This document shows positions 38,148-50,190 of a DNA stretch of 64,000 nt, in pieces. The notes below the pieces were generated by a model. That model had not been told where the DNA came from, did not search any database, and worked only from the letters and a program-made list of their open reading frames with translations. How positions within the stretch are numbered: position 1 is the first letter of the stretch; each line of letters starts with the position of its first letter. Source of the stretch: Druceiella hillmani (lineage: Eukaryota; Arthropoda; Insecta; Lepidoptera; Hepialidae); the NCBI GenBank assembly GCA_039881145.1, contig JAYKKI010000095.1, positions 1,299,501 through 1,363,500 on the forward strand, given 5' to 3'. A program made the position numbers and the translations under genes.

Positions 38148-39360
38148 ACATGGACTGTGAAATTCAGACAGAAGTCGCTTAGTATAAAACAAGCATCCGG
38201 CCAAAATAACTTGACTTAGATACCAGAGTCCGATTAAAATACGGATAAATTATAAGTCGGAATGCTACGGTAGAATGCATAATAGACTTACTCCCTAATT
38301 ACTTTCGTAGTTCTATTAAAAATATATGATATTAATCTAATATTCCCCATTCATGCACGTAATTTTATTTCTAAATTTATTCAATTATTAATGACTAATC
38401 TTCGTGTGTAAAGACAGTAAGGCTACCAGTAACACTTAACTGGAAACATTTGTCATAAGTAAAAAAGGTTAGCACATATCTTCACAAACCAATATAGCGT
38501 ACATTGTATTTGTGAAAGAATTTTTCATCTCTTTGTTACTTAATAACTCTTTAAAAAATATAGTTATAGCTGTACGTACTTTCACTAATAATCAAAGAAT
38601 AATAAAAAAAATGAATTATTCTGTACAAAATAAAATGAATCTCAGCACGACGCGGCAATTGGCAAAAAAAGCGAGTGCGTTCGATGTGCGTCTTTTTACG
38701 ATACTTTTTTTAAAAGTAACAGATTTCAAATTTTCTCAAAATAATAGAACAAGCTATAGAATACCATAATAGATATTTAATCCTAAAGCAACATACGATT
38801 TCTTAAATAATGACGAGTAAATCTTAGAAAAGTGGCAAATGGCATTCAGTTCTGAAACCAAATCATTCATCAAATCTTCTTTTACTTAAAATATTTTTAC
38901 TACGCGACTCCAAATATTGGTAAATACAGACAAATCTGTTATAGGTTAATTTGTTATCATCCAAGTCGTTTGAGTTATTATTATCTCAAAATACTCATGA
39001 CTTCTGTGCAGATGTAATCTATATATATATATAATAAAACTATGCCAAAATGATTTACATATATGGGAAACATTTTTTCAAAAAGTGATTAATTTAGCAT
39101 ATCAAAACACAGTAGAAGCCAGAAAACATCTTTTTAGAATTTTTGTCTGTCTATTTGTCATGTTAATTTGTTCTTCCATAACTCTAAATGTAATAGACAC
39201 AGATTTTAATGAAATTTAGTATGGTAATAGTTCAAAATGAAATGAAACTACGTGATGTGTTATTTCCCCTTTCTTTAAGTTCTAGTATTATTTCTACTTT
39301 CTCTAAGTATCTTTGTGATGTAGTATTATTTCTACTTTCTCTAAGTATCTTTGCTAACAG

Positions 39361-39403
39361 CCCACCTGAAGATGTTGTAATACAACGAAACCTAGTTCGT
39401 GGT
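39361..39403 (+). ncRNA. Hammerhead-ribozyme-like motif, copy 1
   Basis: CCAC and GTGG could form stem I. CTGAAGA fits the catalytic box CUGANGA (the variable seventh base is A). GTTGT-AAT-ACAAC forms stem II, followed by GAAA. Against function, one extra T lies between the box and stem II, and the stem III side reads CCTAGTTC, so the short stem III is damaged. It is probably a decayed copy. Confidence 0.4.
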
Positions 39404-39574
39404 AAAAAACTTAAACAAAGTAGAAATAATACTACATCACGTAGTTTCATTTAATTGTGAATAATGAACTTCTACAAAAATAAACGCCAAATATATTCAA
39501 TATGGTAATCGTTCACACCCTCGAAAAAGATATAGAATACTTTTTATCTACAATTTTAGGTTCTTTGCTAATAT

Positions 39575-39615
39575 CCCACCTGAAGATATTGTAATACAAT
39601 GAAACCTAGGTCGTG
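39575..39615 (+). ncRNA. Hammerhead-ribozyme-like motif, copy 2
   Basis: Same layout as copy 1. Stem II is ATTGT-AAT-ACAAT, so the base pair that is G-C in copy 1 is A-T here and pairing is kept. The segment GAAACCTAGGTC allows a 3-bp stem III (ACC/GGT) and a GTC cleavage triplet. CCTAGG is palindromic, as in hammerheads that act as dimers. Stem I is only CAC/GTG. The same extra T is present. Activity is uncertain. Confidence 0.45.
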
Positions 39616-39724
39616 TTGAAGAACTTAAAGAAAGTAGAAATAATACTACATCACGTAGTTTCATTTAATTGTAAATAATGAATTTCTACAAAATTAACGC
39701 CAAATATATTCAACTTTTTATCTA

Positions 39725-42700
39725 GGTATTACAGATATAAAAAAACACTCTTAGTGGGTTAATATTACGATATCGGTACTACCAACACCATTTATTAGAG
39801 TTTTAATAAACTATGTTTATAGAGTTCTAAGAAAAAAAATTTAAAAAACAAAATAAAAAAATCCTAATTAGTTTTTATACGGAATTCCATGCGAAATGAA
39901 TTGCGTCGGTACAGCTAGTAAGTAATATTTTAATCCAACAAAATTTTGATAAACCAATTGCCATAAACTGTTAATGAACATGAACTAAAGTTCGCCGACC
40001 TGCTAACCTGGCTCATTGATGAATGGCACAGTAGGCATATTGTCTCAAGTATTAGTTTTCAAATCGCTGCATAGTATTAGTACTTTACACAATGGTTGTA
40101 ATAGGCAATATCACAATCGCGGTAAATTCAATTGAAAAAAAAAATTAGTTAAAAATTCATTTGAAAAAAAAAACAGTACTCATTTACTGGTTTTAATATT
40201 CTATTTTTGTCGAAAAGTAAACGAAAAAATTTACATTGTTTTATAATTTTACAATAACATTAAGCTATTATGTCGGGCATAAATAAATTATCTGATTTAA
40301 TAAAAAGTCTTTTGAGGGAAGCCATAAACTTCAAAGATACAAGTAAAATGACGACGATAGATATACTTCAGTAAACTTACCTATACATTCTATGAAAAAG
40401 TTTAGCGGAAAGAGGACTTTACTTGGGGATGACATACTTGTATCTTTATAACATTCCCTACAGTATACTTGTACCTCCACTGACGAGTTGATATGCGAGT
40501 CTCGTTTGAATTCATTTTGTTATATCCAATATTGTGATAAAATCAATAATGCTTAAACACTACAAATATTTAGATTTTTTTTAGTTTTTTAAATAAACTT
40601 ATAAAACGTTGTTAAGTTTTTTAAATAAACTTATATATTTGACGACGTCTGTATGTCCGCCCAGCAAGAGCATGTAAGCAACAATCAGTCATCATCGTCA
40701 ACCAATACTTGACCCATAACCTAACCGAAACACTATATGAAGTGTAAAAAGACAAAGTACTTTAAAATTTAAAATTTCTCAGGTAGTGTACCAAACACTG
40801 CATAAAGTAAAAAATTTTAGAAATATAGATTGAAATAGGCTTATTTATTAAGATATTTATACATACAAAAACATTCCACTATTTTATGCCCCAAAGAAAA
40901 CAAATTATTTTTTAAAAAATTTCCATAGAAAAAATTATGTTACCAAAGCAATAGGTCTTGCCTATTTTATTTACTAACAAAGGCACGAGCTTATAGATAT
41001 TGCACAGTATTTCGTCCAAAACAAGCCATCCGGAAAAAATTCTTTGCCACTGCATTTAATTTATAATGCATTTGTCAAATTCTGATAGGAGAGTTTTTTA
41101 TTGAAACAGTTAACATCCTTAAAAACCGGGTGCTTCTTGAAATTAAAATGAATTTCTTGGAAAAAATATATCTATTAAACGTGTTCACATCCGTCGCCTC
41201 GAATGTTACTAAAACTCTTGTTATTTGTTTAATTAATACTATTTTTTGTAACTAAAACTAGTATTATTCCTATTAGTAAAAGACAAAGTTAACATAATTA
41301 ACTTTCTTCTTTCAAAAATTAATCAAACAATACTCTCAATTGGATTATTCTGAGGATGAACGTAATTATTATTTGTCATCAGTAAGTTCAACTTCACAAG
41401 AAATTTCTACATAATAATCTTTAGAATTAATATTGAGAGCAGTTACAACATTTTTGGGATATTCAGAGTAACTCTGTAATTTCTCTTTAGATCATAAATT
41501 TTATTGATTTATAATGATGAGTGGATGAAGAATGAGGTTTCTGCCGAGCAATGTAAATATTTCTCACGTAATCAAGTGACGCAATTAAAAAAGCGAACGG
41601 AAGTTCATTAGTTCTATAACTCTTGGTAATTTTTTATTTATAGATACAATGACCAGGATTCCACCACAACTCCAGTTACTAACTAAAGGGAATGTTGAAT
41701 CATCACTACCACCAGAAGGACAAACTGTAATAATTTAATATGTGCAACATTAAACGCTCAGCAGTCTTATCTAAACCAGCTTGCAGTGTAATTTAGGCGC
41801 GCATTTTAGTTACTGTCATTACGTATTCATCTAATGGCAAACAGGCTTTCCTTGTCTTTTTAGACCATAAAATTATTAAAGTAATTGATATCCAGCAGGC
41901 ATTCTTCACTTTAATGTTTTTTATTAGACATGACCTCATCTCTCGTCAAGCACTTTTTTGTTCTGTTTTGTTGAACTACACACTCGACTGCTAAATTTCT
42001 CAGCACTTCGACTGACCTCTTGGATAAATTCGGTGGTCCCCCATTTTTTTACAACTCACCCATTTATTTACAACTCACCTGTGATATTATACGCCTTGAT
42101 ATCTACTGAAATCTTATTTCGAGGACAAATATGTTTGAAAAATTAAATAATTAACTTAAAGAGCGTATTTTTTCGGTTATTCTGCGAGCGTTTCACTCAT
42201 TTTTCGAATTTTGAAACTTTGAAACCGCTTCCTACGAAAAAATTGGAAAGACATGTTAGATCAAAAGCAGGCAAAAAATATTAGGTTCACTAGGTGTTTC
42301 TGTCGTCTGAAAAAAATACAACTTTAGAGAAACAACTTTTTTTACTAATGGTCTTTTGAATTTGAAATATTTGAATAATTCACAAGACGCTATCGCATTG
42401 GTTGCAAAAATGCAGCTAATGTTATGCATTCGGTTTATTATCTTATCATTTTGATTACAGACGTTATTCTATGACGTCATTTTATGACTCATCAAAATAA
42501 TGCAATTAACAACTAATGTACTTACTTTCTTTAGTCTCCAAAAAAATGTTTTATCCGGCTACTTTATTCTAGATGACACACAGTGCAACAGTATGCTAAA
42601 AATGCCGTATATAAAATAACGCATCGGAAGAGACTCCTAACGAAAGAAAATCTAATCTCCGTATATTTTACCTCCTTATAATAAAATTATGAAATTATCA

Positions 42701-44970
42701 TGAATGTAAATTCAATTACTTTTGAACTTATGAAACTAAAACCTGATTTTTATTTTTTCAAAACATTGAAATACAATACCTAATATAAAACACGTCATTT
42801 TCGATATATAAACCTGTCAAATATTTATAGCTTTCAAAAATGTTCAGGAACTAAATTAGATTCTGCAAAGAAATTTCAGAAATACGACACAAAATATGGT
42901 ATGTAAATTAAGTGACCTACCATATTCTATTGCTGATCAAATGATGAACAATTATCTGGAGAAGTAACATTATTGTAGGCTACCCGTTGTTTGAAAAAAA
43001 TATATTCACACTCTGTAGTGTGCAGTGAAACTGTCAACATTTATTTACGCCCCGCGCATACTGTGTGTAATTCCTTGTTAATAGAATTTGCGTATCCTTT
43101 TGTAAGGATAATTACCATTAATAAATATCTTCTAGATTAAAAAGCAATATATTTGTCTTTTAACTTGTTTCATATTTAAAATTTTGCCATGAAAGTCGAC
43201 TAATGTTACGCAATGAAAACAACTCTGTGACTATAAATTACAAGGAAATCATGTTCATATTTACGAGTAACTTCTATCCTTAACTCGATATCATATCCGT
43301 GTAAAACTCGCTCATTCTCATTTCACTCTTATCTAAATAACATAGGTTTTACTATATATTGAAAGGAAAAGAGCCAAACAAAATTAATATTCAAAGAAAC
43401 TTCAGAAAGAAATTATTAAGGTTATGCAAGAGAGAAATTATTAAGGTTATTCAAGTAGTAACAAATATATCTTGGTGCATTTTTATATGTACTGCTGACA
43501 TACAAACTTTTGTTGCTACAAATATACACGTTAGATAACAAGTGCGTTAAAAACAATAAGCGATATTTTCGTGCATTAAAATATTTTACTTTGACAAAAA
43601 AGTATATTGGTCCTTTTGACGATATTCTTTTATACAAATTTAACAAAATTTATATAAATTAAAAGAAAAGTAAAATAAATATCACCATTTTTTTACAAAT
43701 TAAAAAATTTAAGCACATTTTTATATTACTTGTTATTATCAGGAGATATTGATTTTTCTTGATTTTGGAAACTTTGTATTAAGCGACATTATAAATATGT
43801 AATTAATATTTAAAGGGTTGTTCCTTATAATATACTCAAAGTACAAAAAAGTACTGGCTTTTTTAGTTAAGAGATTAGAGATTTTGCAAGTACCAATACT
43901 GCTCCTTGGAATTTGAAGTTACCGTGTGAAAGGTTACGAAATGACACTGAAGTGAAAATACATTTTGTTCTCGAACAATTATAAAAATAGATATATAGAG
44001 AAGTTGGTGCTTTATTTTTCGTAACATCAAAATGTTTACTTGATAATTTTTTGATTTTGTTTTAAACTAAAAAAACATTGTTCCAAAAATTACAACCTTG
44101 TACCCTGGATTCATAGGCTAGCACTTTATTACTATACCAAGACGTATTCAGACAAGCAACAAAGTCAAATACTACTTACTACGTACTTTTTCGATTCGTT
44201 CTATATACACGAGACATGACAGACATTAATGGTGCTACATTTAGATTAAAGGAACTTTTCTGATATTTCTGTATAAAAAAAATCTTCTTGCCAAGATAGC
44301 ACAACTTACAGGTACAGAGTCTGATACTTCACTGCTTCGTCAATAACTTATTTGGAGAGCGAAAAAATGATTGTTCTTTTCTAATTCTTTCTTATTTTGG
44401 TAAGAAAACTATGTCTGATAATTCCAAATATCTACAACTCACCTGCTATCTAAATATCAGGTTCTTTGCTCACCTGGAAGTGTCCGAATAACCTTATTAA
44501 TTAAACGCACGAAAGATCCTCATAAACCTTTCCAACTTCAAAATATATTTTTATAATAAGCGCTTTTATTTTTAACTTAAAGAAAGTCAATCCATGATTG
44601 AAGTCCCATGGTAAAATATCGTAACACACATTTTACGAAAATTGCAAGTGTTCGTAGTGTAATTTTGAGTGAAATATTTCAATTTTATGTATATTTTTAT
44701 GTTTTTTGAGAGCCTATAAATATTTGTGATATCTTCAAATGGCCCTTAGAAATGAGTAGTGGACCTAAAATATTGTTAGAAATGACGAACATATGATACA
44801 TCACTACGATCCTGAATCTAAATACCAATCCATACCAAATTTATTTTTTGTGGATTACACTTAAACAAGTTGGTTACGTAGTGTGCATATATTTAACGCA
44901 GATAAAATTTTCTCTTTGTATTAAAGATATAACAGATTTAAATTGATCAAAAATCAGTATTCGCGATACC
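39725..44970. other. AT-rich stretch without a recognisable gene
   Basis: At 41340-42060 the minus strand has several short open segments of protein-like composition interrupted by stops, perhaps a very old pseudogene, but I cannot assign a family. A short direct duplication (AAGTTTTTTAAATAAACTTA) lies at 40580-40635. The rest shows nothing. Confidence 0.45.
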
Positions 44971-44982
44971 GATGCCGTGCAC

Positions 44983-45064
44983 GGACGGCGGCGGCGGTGG
45001 CGGGCGACGGAGGCGCGTGCCCATAAATAGCGCGCCGCAGGCTGCGCAGCACTCTATGGCATTG
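44983..45064. promoter_or_regulatory. Isolated GC/CpG-rich island
   Basis: About 80 bases of very high GC with many CpG dinucleotides, including GGACGGCGGCGGCGGTGGCG. They are followed by CCCATAAATAGCGCGCCGC and CAGGCTGCGCAGC, all in otherwise strongly AT-rich DNA. Just downstream lie GCATGCATTTATCAC and AGCAATTAAAAT, which resemble homeodomain-type sites. CATAAATA could be a weak TATA-like or Hox-type site. No open frame or splice site marks it as coding. A promoter, noncoding first exon or enhancer core is possible. It has no second copy in the window. Confidence 0.4.
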
Positions 45065-45242
45065 TGTAATTTGCAGAAATCGCATGCATTTATCACAGCT
45101 CTCAAGCAATTAAAATAAAAAAAAAATGAAACGTGCTTTTCACCACCACAAAACAGCTGTAAATATTGTATATAAAGACTTCCTGAAGTTTATTCTATTA
45201 ATGACAGTAATATTATTAATCGCTCCACACAAAATTAAACCA

Positions 45243-45259
45243 TATCAATGCACCCGTGC

Positions 45260-45321
<62 letters not shown>

Positions 45322-45776
45322 GTGTTTATTTTATATACCTATATTTAATCTTGATTTTTTTTAAAAGACTATATAAATATATTAGTCACTTAAACATGAA
45401 ATTAAGATTCCATTTATTATCATTTTTAAGCTCTTTTTACGAAATATCAAGTATCCAAGTGTCAGTGAAATTTCAGAAAATCATATTGGTTCAGAACTTC
45501 GAATTAAAATTATTTCTATTACCTACCATCAACAATTCCAAAGGAAATCTACAAAATCCTTTACATGTACGCCCCACACATCAGCTGTCACTCAATAGCT
45601 TAATATTTCACATATGAATTTCATGGAAGTCATTCGTGAATTACGTTTTAAAAAGCGTGTCGGTTATATCTCTCTCAATTGAATGATCTTAATACCTTTT
45701 GCTCACACTTGGCATTTATTTGGAGTAATATGTTAGAACAGTACAAAAATATACTATGTTTCGTATTAATAGATAT

Positions 45777-45841
<65 letters not shown>

Positions 45842-46224
45842 ATATATCTATATTAAATCTTGATTTCTTTTCGAAAGAACTATATGAATATATTAAACAT
45901 TTTAAAATGAAATTAAGATTCCATTTATCATTTTTAAGCTCGTTTTACGAAATATTAAGCTTCGAAGTGACTTAAAACGTTTACTTGGTCGATCCCTCTC
46001 ATTTTTCATCCATGGGTTTTTGAAATATCTATAAAATTTCAGAAACTAATATTGGTTCAAAACTTTCAATTAAAATTGTTTCAATTACTTACCATCAACG
46101 ATTCCAAAGTGTAGTCTGTAAAATCCTTTCAACAAGCAATTTTTTTTTAATGTAAATAACACGACATAACTGTACAAAAATATACTTTGTTTCATATTAA
46201 TAGATATGGCAATATATACACACG

Positions 46225-46269
<45 letters not shown>

Positions 46270-46270
46270 G

Positions 46271-46337
<67 letters not shown>

Positions 46338-46350
46338 GTGTATATATTGT
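45243..46350 (+). repeat. Tandem ~500-bp units, each carrying an (AT)n tract
   Basis: The segment with TCTTGATTT, GAAATTAAGATTCCATTTA and TACCATCAACRATTCCAAAG occurs at about 45330-45570 and again at 45838-46125. The segment before the AT tract (GTACAAAAATATACT, TATTAATAGATATGG) occurs at 45735-45780 and 46165-46210. AT arrays lie at 45261-45320, 45778-45838 and 46226-46348. The third unit is truncated after its AT tract. Frames of up to 163 codons here are produced by translated AT repeats. Confidence 0.85.
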
Positions 46351-46750
46351 GAGACTGAAAGTTCAACCGACTGAATGGAGCTTTCATTCAAATACAAAGT
46401 CATGACGTAATTATTTTTAGAGCTTAGTGTTTCACTTTTTAAAAAATATATACGACGTTTCGTTATTGTAAACCTAAAAGCTTTTACTACTAAAGTACTT
46501 CAAAGGATAATGTTCTTTGAAATTCAAAGACACCGCAGACGTAACAACTTAACCTTCAAACTCAAAGTGAGTTCGATTTGTAACTATATTTATAGAAGAA
46601 CTTTATATAATATTCTGCCTGAGATGTGAAAAGTTACTGTAATGAGTACATCGATACAAAGGTGCAAAAATAATTGCTGGGTGAAAGTAGTTAAAGCCCT
46701 GAGAAAAAGAGGTTTTACTGGAATAATCTAGAGAACAGAAAATGTATTAT

Positions 46751-47499
<749 letters not shown>

Positions 47500-48120
47500 A
47501 TGAAAAAGAGAGGTGAGGTGTTATGAGTTTGAAACCTCTTTAGTCCATTTATCTACCATTACTCCAGAACAATATCTAACTCCAATAGGGACGAACAGAT
47601 TTCAACGCGGTTTTTTTAAAGCTTGTTAGGGCAACATTTTTAACCATTTTTGCTGAAAATTGGTTTAACCGCTTCAGCGCCATGAGGTCTTATCACGGTT
47701 AGATTAACAAGGTCGGTCACTTTTACAGCTATAAATTAAGCAATTTCAGTTCAAATGTTTAATTTTAATCCACACTTTCGACAATTATAGATTCTAGTCT
47801 GTTGATGACAAAAATAAGAACATTTAGGTATCAAACAGGTTAGATAGCTATGAATCTTACCTCAAACGGTGAGTATCGATAAAAACTCAAGAATCTCATG
47901 AGTGAATGAGTGAATAAATGAACGAAATAGCGAGTGAAGGAAGAATGAATCATTTAAAATATTGATTTATGTCTGAAAATTTATTTCACCTAAAGAAACA
48001 AAGTAAAATACAAAATTGCAATGGTAAAGCACTGATGATTACCGATATAATATATTTCGATCCTAACCACTACTGCAAATAGATGTTTCTACGTTTGTGC
48101 TCTTTAAAATCTGAGTATGG

Positions 48121-48464
48121 ATATCATTCCTTACTTCTACATTGGCATAGGCATTAATTGGCATGGATATCATTCCTTACTTCTACATTGGCATAGGCAT
48201 CAATTGGCATGGATATCATTCCTTACTTCTACATTGGCATAGGCATCAATTGGCATGGATATCATTCCTAACTTCTACATTGGTATAGGCATCAATTGAT
48301 ATCATTCCTTACTTCTACATTGGTATAGGCATCAATTGATATCATTCCTTACTTCTACATTGGTATAGGCATCAATTGATATCATTCCTTACTTCTACAT
48401 TGGCATAGGCATCAATTGGCATGGATATCATTCCTTACTTCTACATTGGCATAGGCATCAATTT
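48121..48464. repeat. Minisatellite with alternating 46- and 40-bp units, eight copies
   Basis: Units start (ATATCATTCC) at 48121, 48167, 48213, 48259, 48299, 48339, 48379 and 48425, with lengths 46, 46, 46, 40, 40, 40, 46. The short type lacks GGCATG between CAATT and GATATC and reads TTGGTATAGG instead of TTGGCATAGG. The partner block has a single diverged unit (62318-62355), so the expansion is later than the duplication. Confidence 0.95.
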
Positions 48465-48522
48465 AATGAATGAAATTTGCATTAAAGAATTGTTTTTTTC
48501 TCTCATGTATTGCTCTTGATTA

Positions 48523-48585
48523 TACGGATTTTGATGAAATTTGGTGTGGTAATAGTTACCACACCAAATTTCGTCAAATTCCGTA
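48523..48585. mobile_element. 30-bp-arm palindrome (foldback)
   Basis: The left arm 48523-48552 pairs with 48556-48585 with two mismatches and a TAG loop. The arm (GATGAAATTTGGTGTGGTAA) resembles a single arm at 39211-39229 (AATGAAATTTAGTATGGTAA), so it belongs to a dispersed family. Confidence 0.85.
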
Positions 48586-49211
48586 GTAGATAATCAAATA
48601 AAATCATAGTAGATTTTGCGTGATAACGCACAAAATGATATAGGGACAGATAAACAAGAATTATAGAAAAAGGGTTATCCCTTCCATTATTATTCTATAC
48701 GCTAAATCAATAAATATCTTTAAAAATGTTTGTAAATCAATAATTATTTTATATTTAATAACAGTAAAACATAAATCTGTAGGTAATTTCTTATTCATGG
48801 GATTTATAAACATATTAATCAGGATTCTTGTAATTTTAGAGCACGCACATACACACGCACTGGCGTACTCGAGCATAAACGTATACACGCAGGAGATCAG
48901 CCCAACCACTAACATACTCCTTAAGTTACGGTTATTTTCTTTTCAATATGAAATGTTGCAGACACAAAAGTTTGAACTTCAAATTAATCACTAAAAAATT
49001 GTATAACCCATAACCTTATTATATAGAACGTAACGGTTTTAATGCAAGTAATAGCGAACTAATACGATAAAAACGTATGAAATGTTCTACCTGCGGGTCT
49101 AGTTTTCGATACATTTTATAATGAATAATACCACGTGGAAAAAATAGAGGAAACTAATATTCAAAAAAGCTGTAAATTGACTCAGAAAATTATCTCTACC
49201 ACAATAATATA

Positions 49212-49212
<1 letters not shown>

Positions 49213-49283
<71 letters not shown>

Positions 49284-49311
49284 CTATATATATATATATT
49301 TATATATATAT
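49213..49311. repeat. (AT)n microsatellite with GT interruptions
   Basis: Several AT runs separated by GTATGTCT and TTTATA. The partner block lacks it. Confidence 0.95.
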
Positions 49312-49389
49312 GTGGAATTTGAATACTTTTATATTGTCCCAATTTATATCAGCTGTTACTAAAATTTACACCCCTTTTTTTAACTCTTA

Positions 49390-49720
49390 GATATCAGCTA
49401 CCTGCCCAACATATGGCGGGGATAAGATTAAAAAATTTACTCCCCCAATGCGTCACTAGAGTCTCAATTCCCCATTCACCTTCTATAAAGTGTAGAGATC
49501 TGAGCACAAACACAAACATCTCCCGAGCTCATATCAGCATCCAATAACGAGGACTATAAGCAATACAAGCGCGGAGCGGCACATTACAGGTTTAATGCTG
49601 GGGACGATAAATAAAGAGTATCGCGTCGCGCGGTAGCTACACTCAAGCGGAACGTACTGGATCGAATTGACTTATGCTGGCTCCTAAACGACATGCAAAT
49701 AAGTCCTTATGTACTCATCA
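49390..49720. other. Well-preserved core of duplicated block C/D
   Basis: Compared with 62700-63010 this stretch is visibly more alike (runs such as CACAAACATCTCCCGAG, ACAAGCGCGGAGCG, CACATTACAGGTTTAAT, CTGGATCGAATT) than the rest of the block, and it is richer in GC. No frame stays open in both copies. It may be the functional part of a transposon or duplicated regulatory DNA. Confidence 0.5.
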
Positions 49721-50070
49721 CGCCGTAACGATGAGTACTGAATTACTTATAACTAAAAAAACCGCTAAAATTAAATGGTTGAAAGCCAATTACGACAGAC
49801 AAGTGGATTAGACATGAAGAGTTTAAACTTCACCAGGCCTAAAAATATATTTAAGCGAAGGGTAAATTAAAATTTCTAAATCTTGTATCACGTTTGCCCC
49901 ATAAATAGTTTAGGGTTGAATACACTGTACTTTAATGAAACTCAGATTCGAACCCTATTTTGACTCGCTGTACTCTTAATATTCTAGTACATAGAAACAG
50001 TAAATCAGGTCTGTTTGATAAATTAAATAAAATAAACGACGTCTGTTTGATAAATTGTCTGACTACAAGC

Positions 50071-50190
50071 AATATTGAGTTTTTTGTCAAAGGTCGAAAG
50101 ATACAACAAAAATTTCATTATGAAACCCTGAAACAGCAGACAGATTACGTTGCAGTGTTAAAATTAATATTAGACGAAAATATAAATTGA
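50071..50190 (+). pseudogene. 40-codon frame shared with 63394-63513, family unknown
   Basis: It is part of a 76-codon frame (49960-50190). The last 40 codons align with the partner without indels or stops, and both end at the same TGA after LDENIN. Counting by eye, about 18 amino-acid-changing and 7 silent base differences separate them. That ratio is close to what unconstrained DNA gives. It could be the 3' end of an old transposon gene. No family is recognised. Confidence 0.35.

Larger units (their letters stand above)
39236..39724 (+). mobile_element. Repeat pair with hammerhead-like motifs; possible retrozyme/Penelope relic
   Basis: Two direct copies of a ~150-bp segment (39349-39500 and 39561-39712) lie about 214 bases apart. 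Each contains the motif series CCCACCTGAAGAT, a 5-bp stem with AAT loop, RGAAACCTAG, then TCGTG. Left of the first copy lie sequences inverted relative to its right flank: 19 perfect bases at 39240-39258 with 39434-39452, and 23 at 39316-39338 with 39417-39439. The ribozyme-like motif therefore sits at the tip of a foldback. Penelope-like elements and metazoan retrozymes are known to carry type I hammerheads in direct repeats. No reverse transcriptase was found nearby. Confidence 0.55.

Noticed and set aside
41340..42060. Minus-strand pseudogene
   Set aside because: Protein-like short segments are interrupted by many stops, and no family could be recognised.
45126..45617. 163-codon frame on plus, and similar Tyr/Ile-rich frames at 45679-45975, 46085-46405, 30025-30333, 31913-32192 and 59320-59535
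   Set aside because: Their length comes from translated AT or GT microsatellites; the remaining parts resemble no protein.
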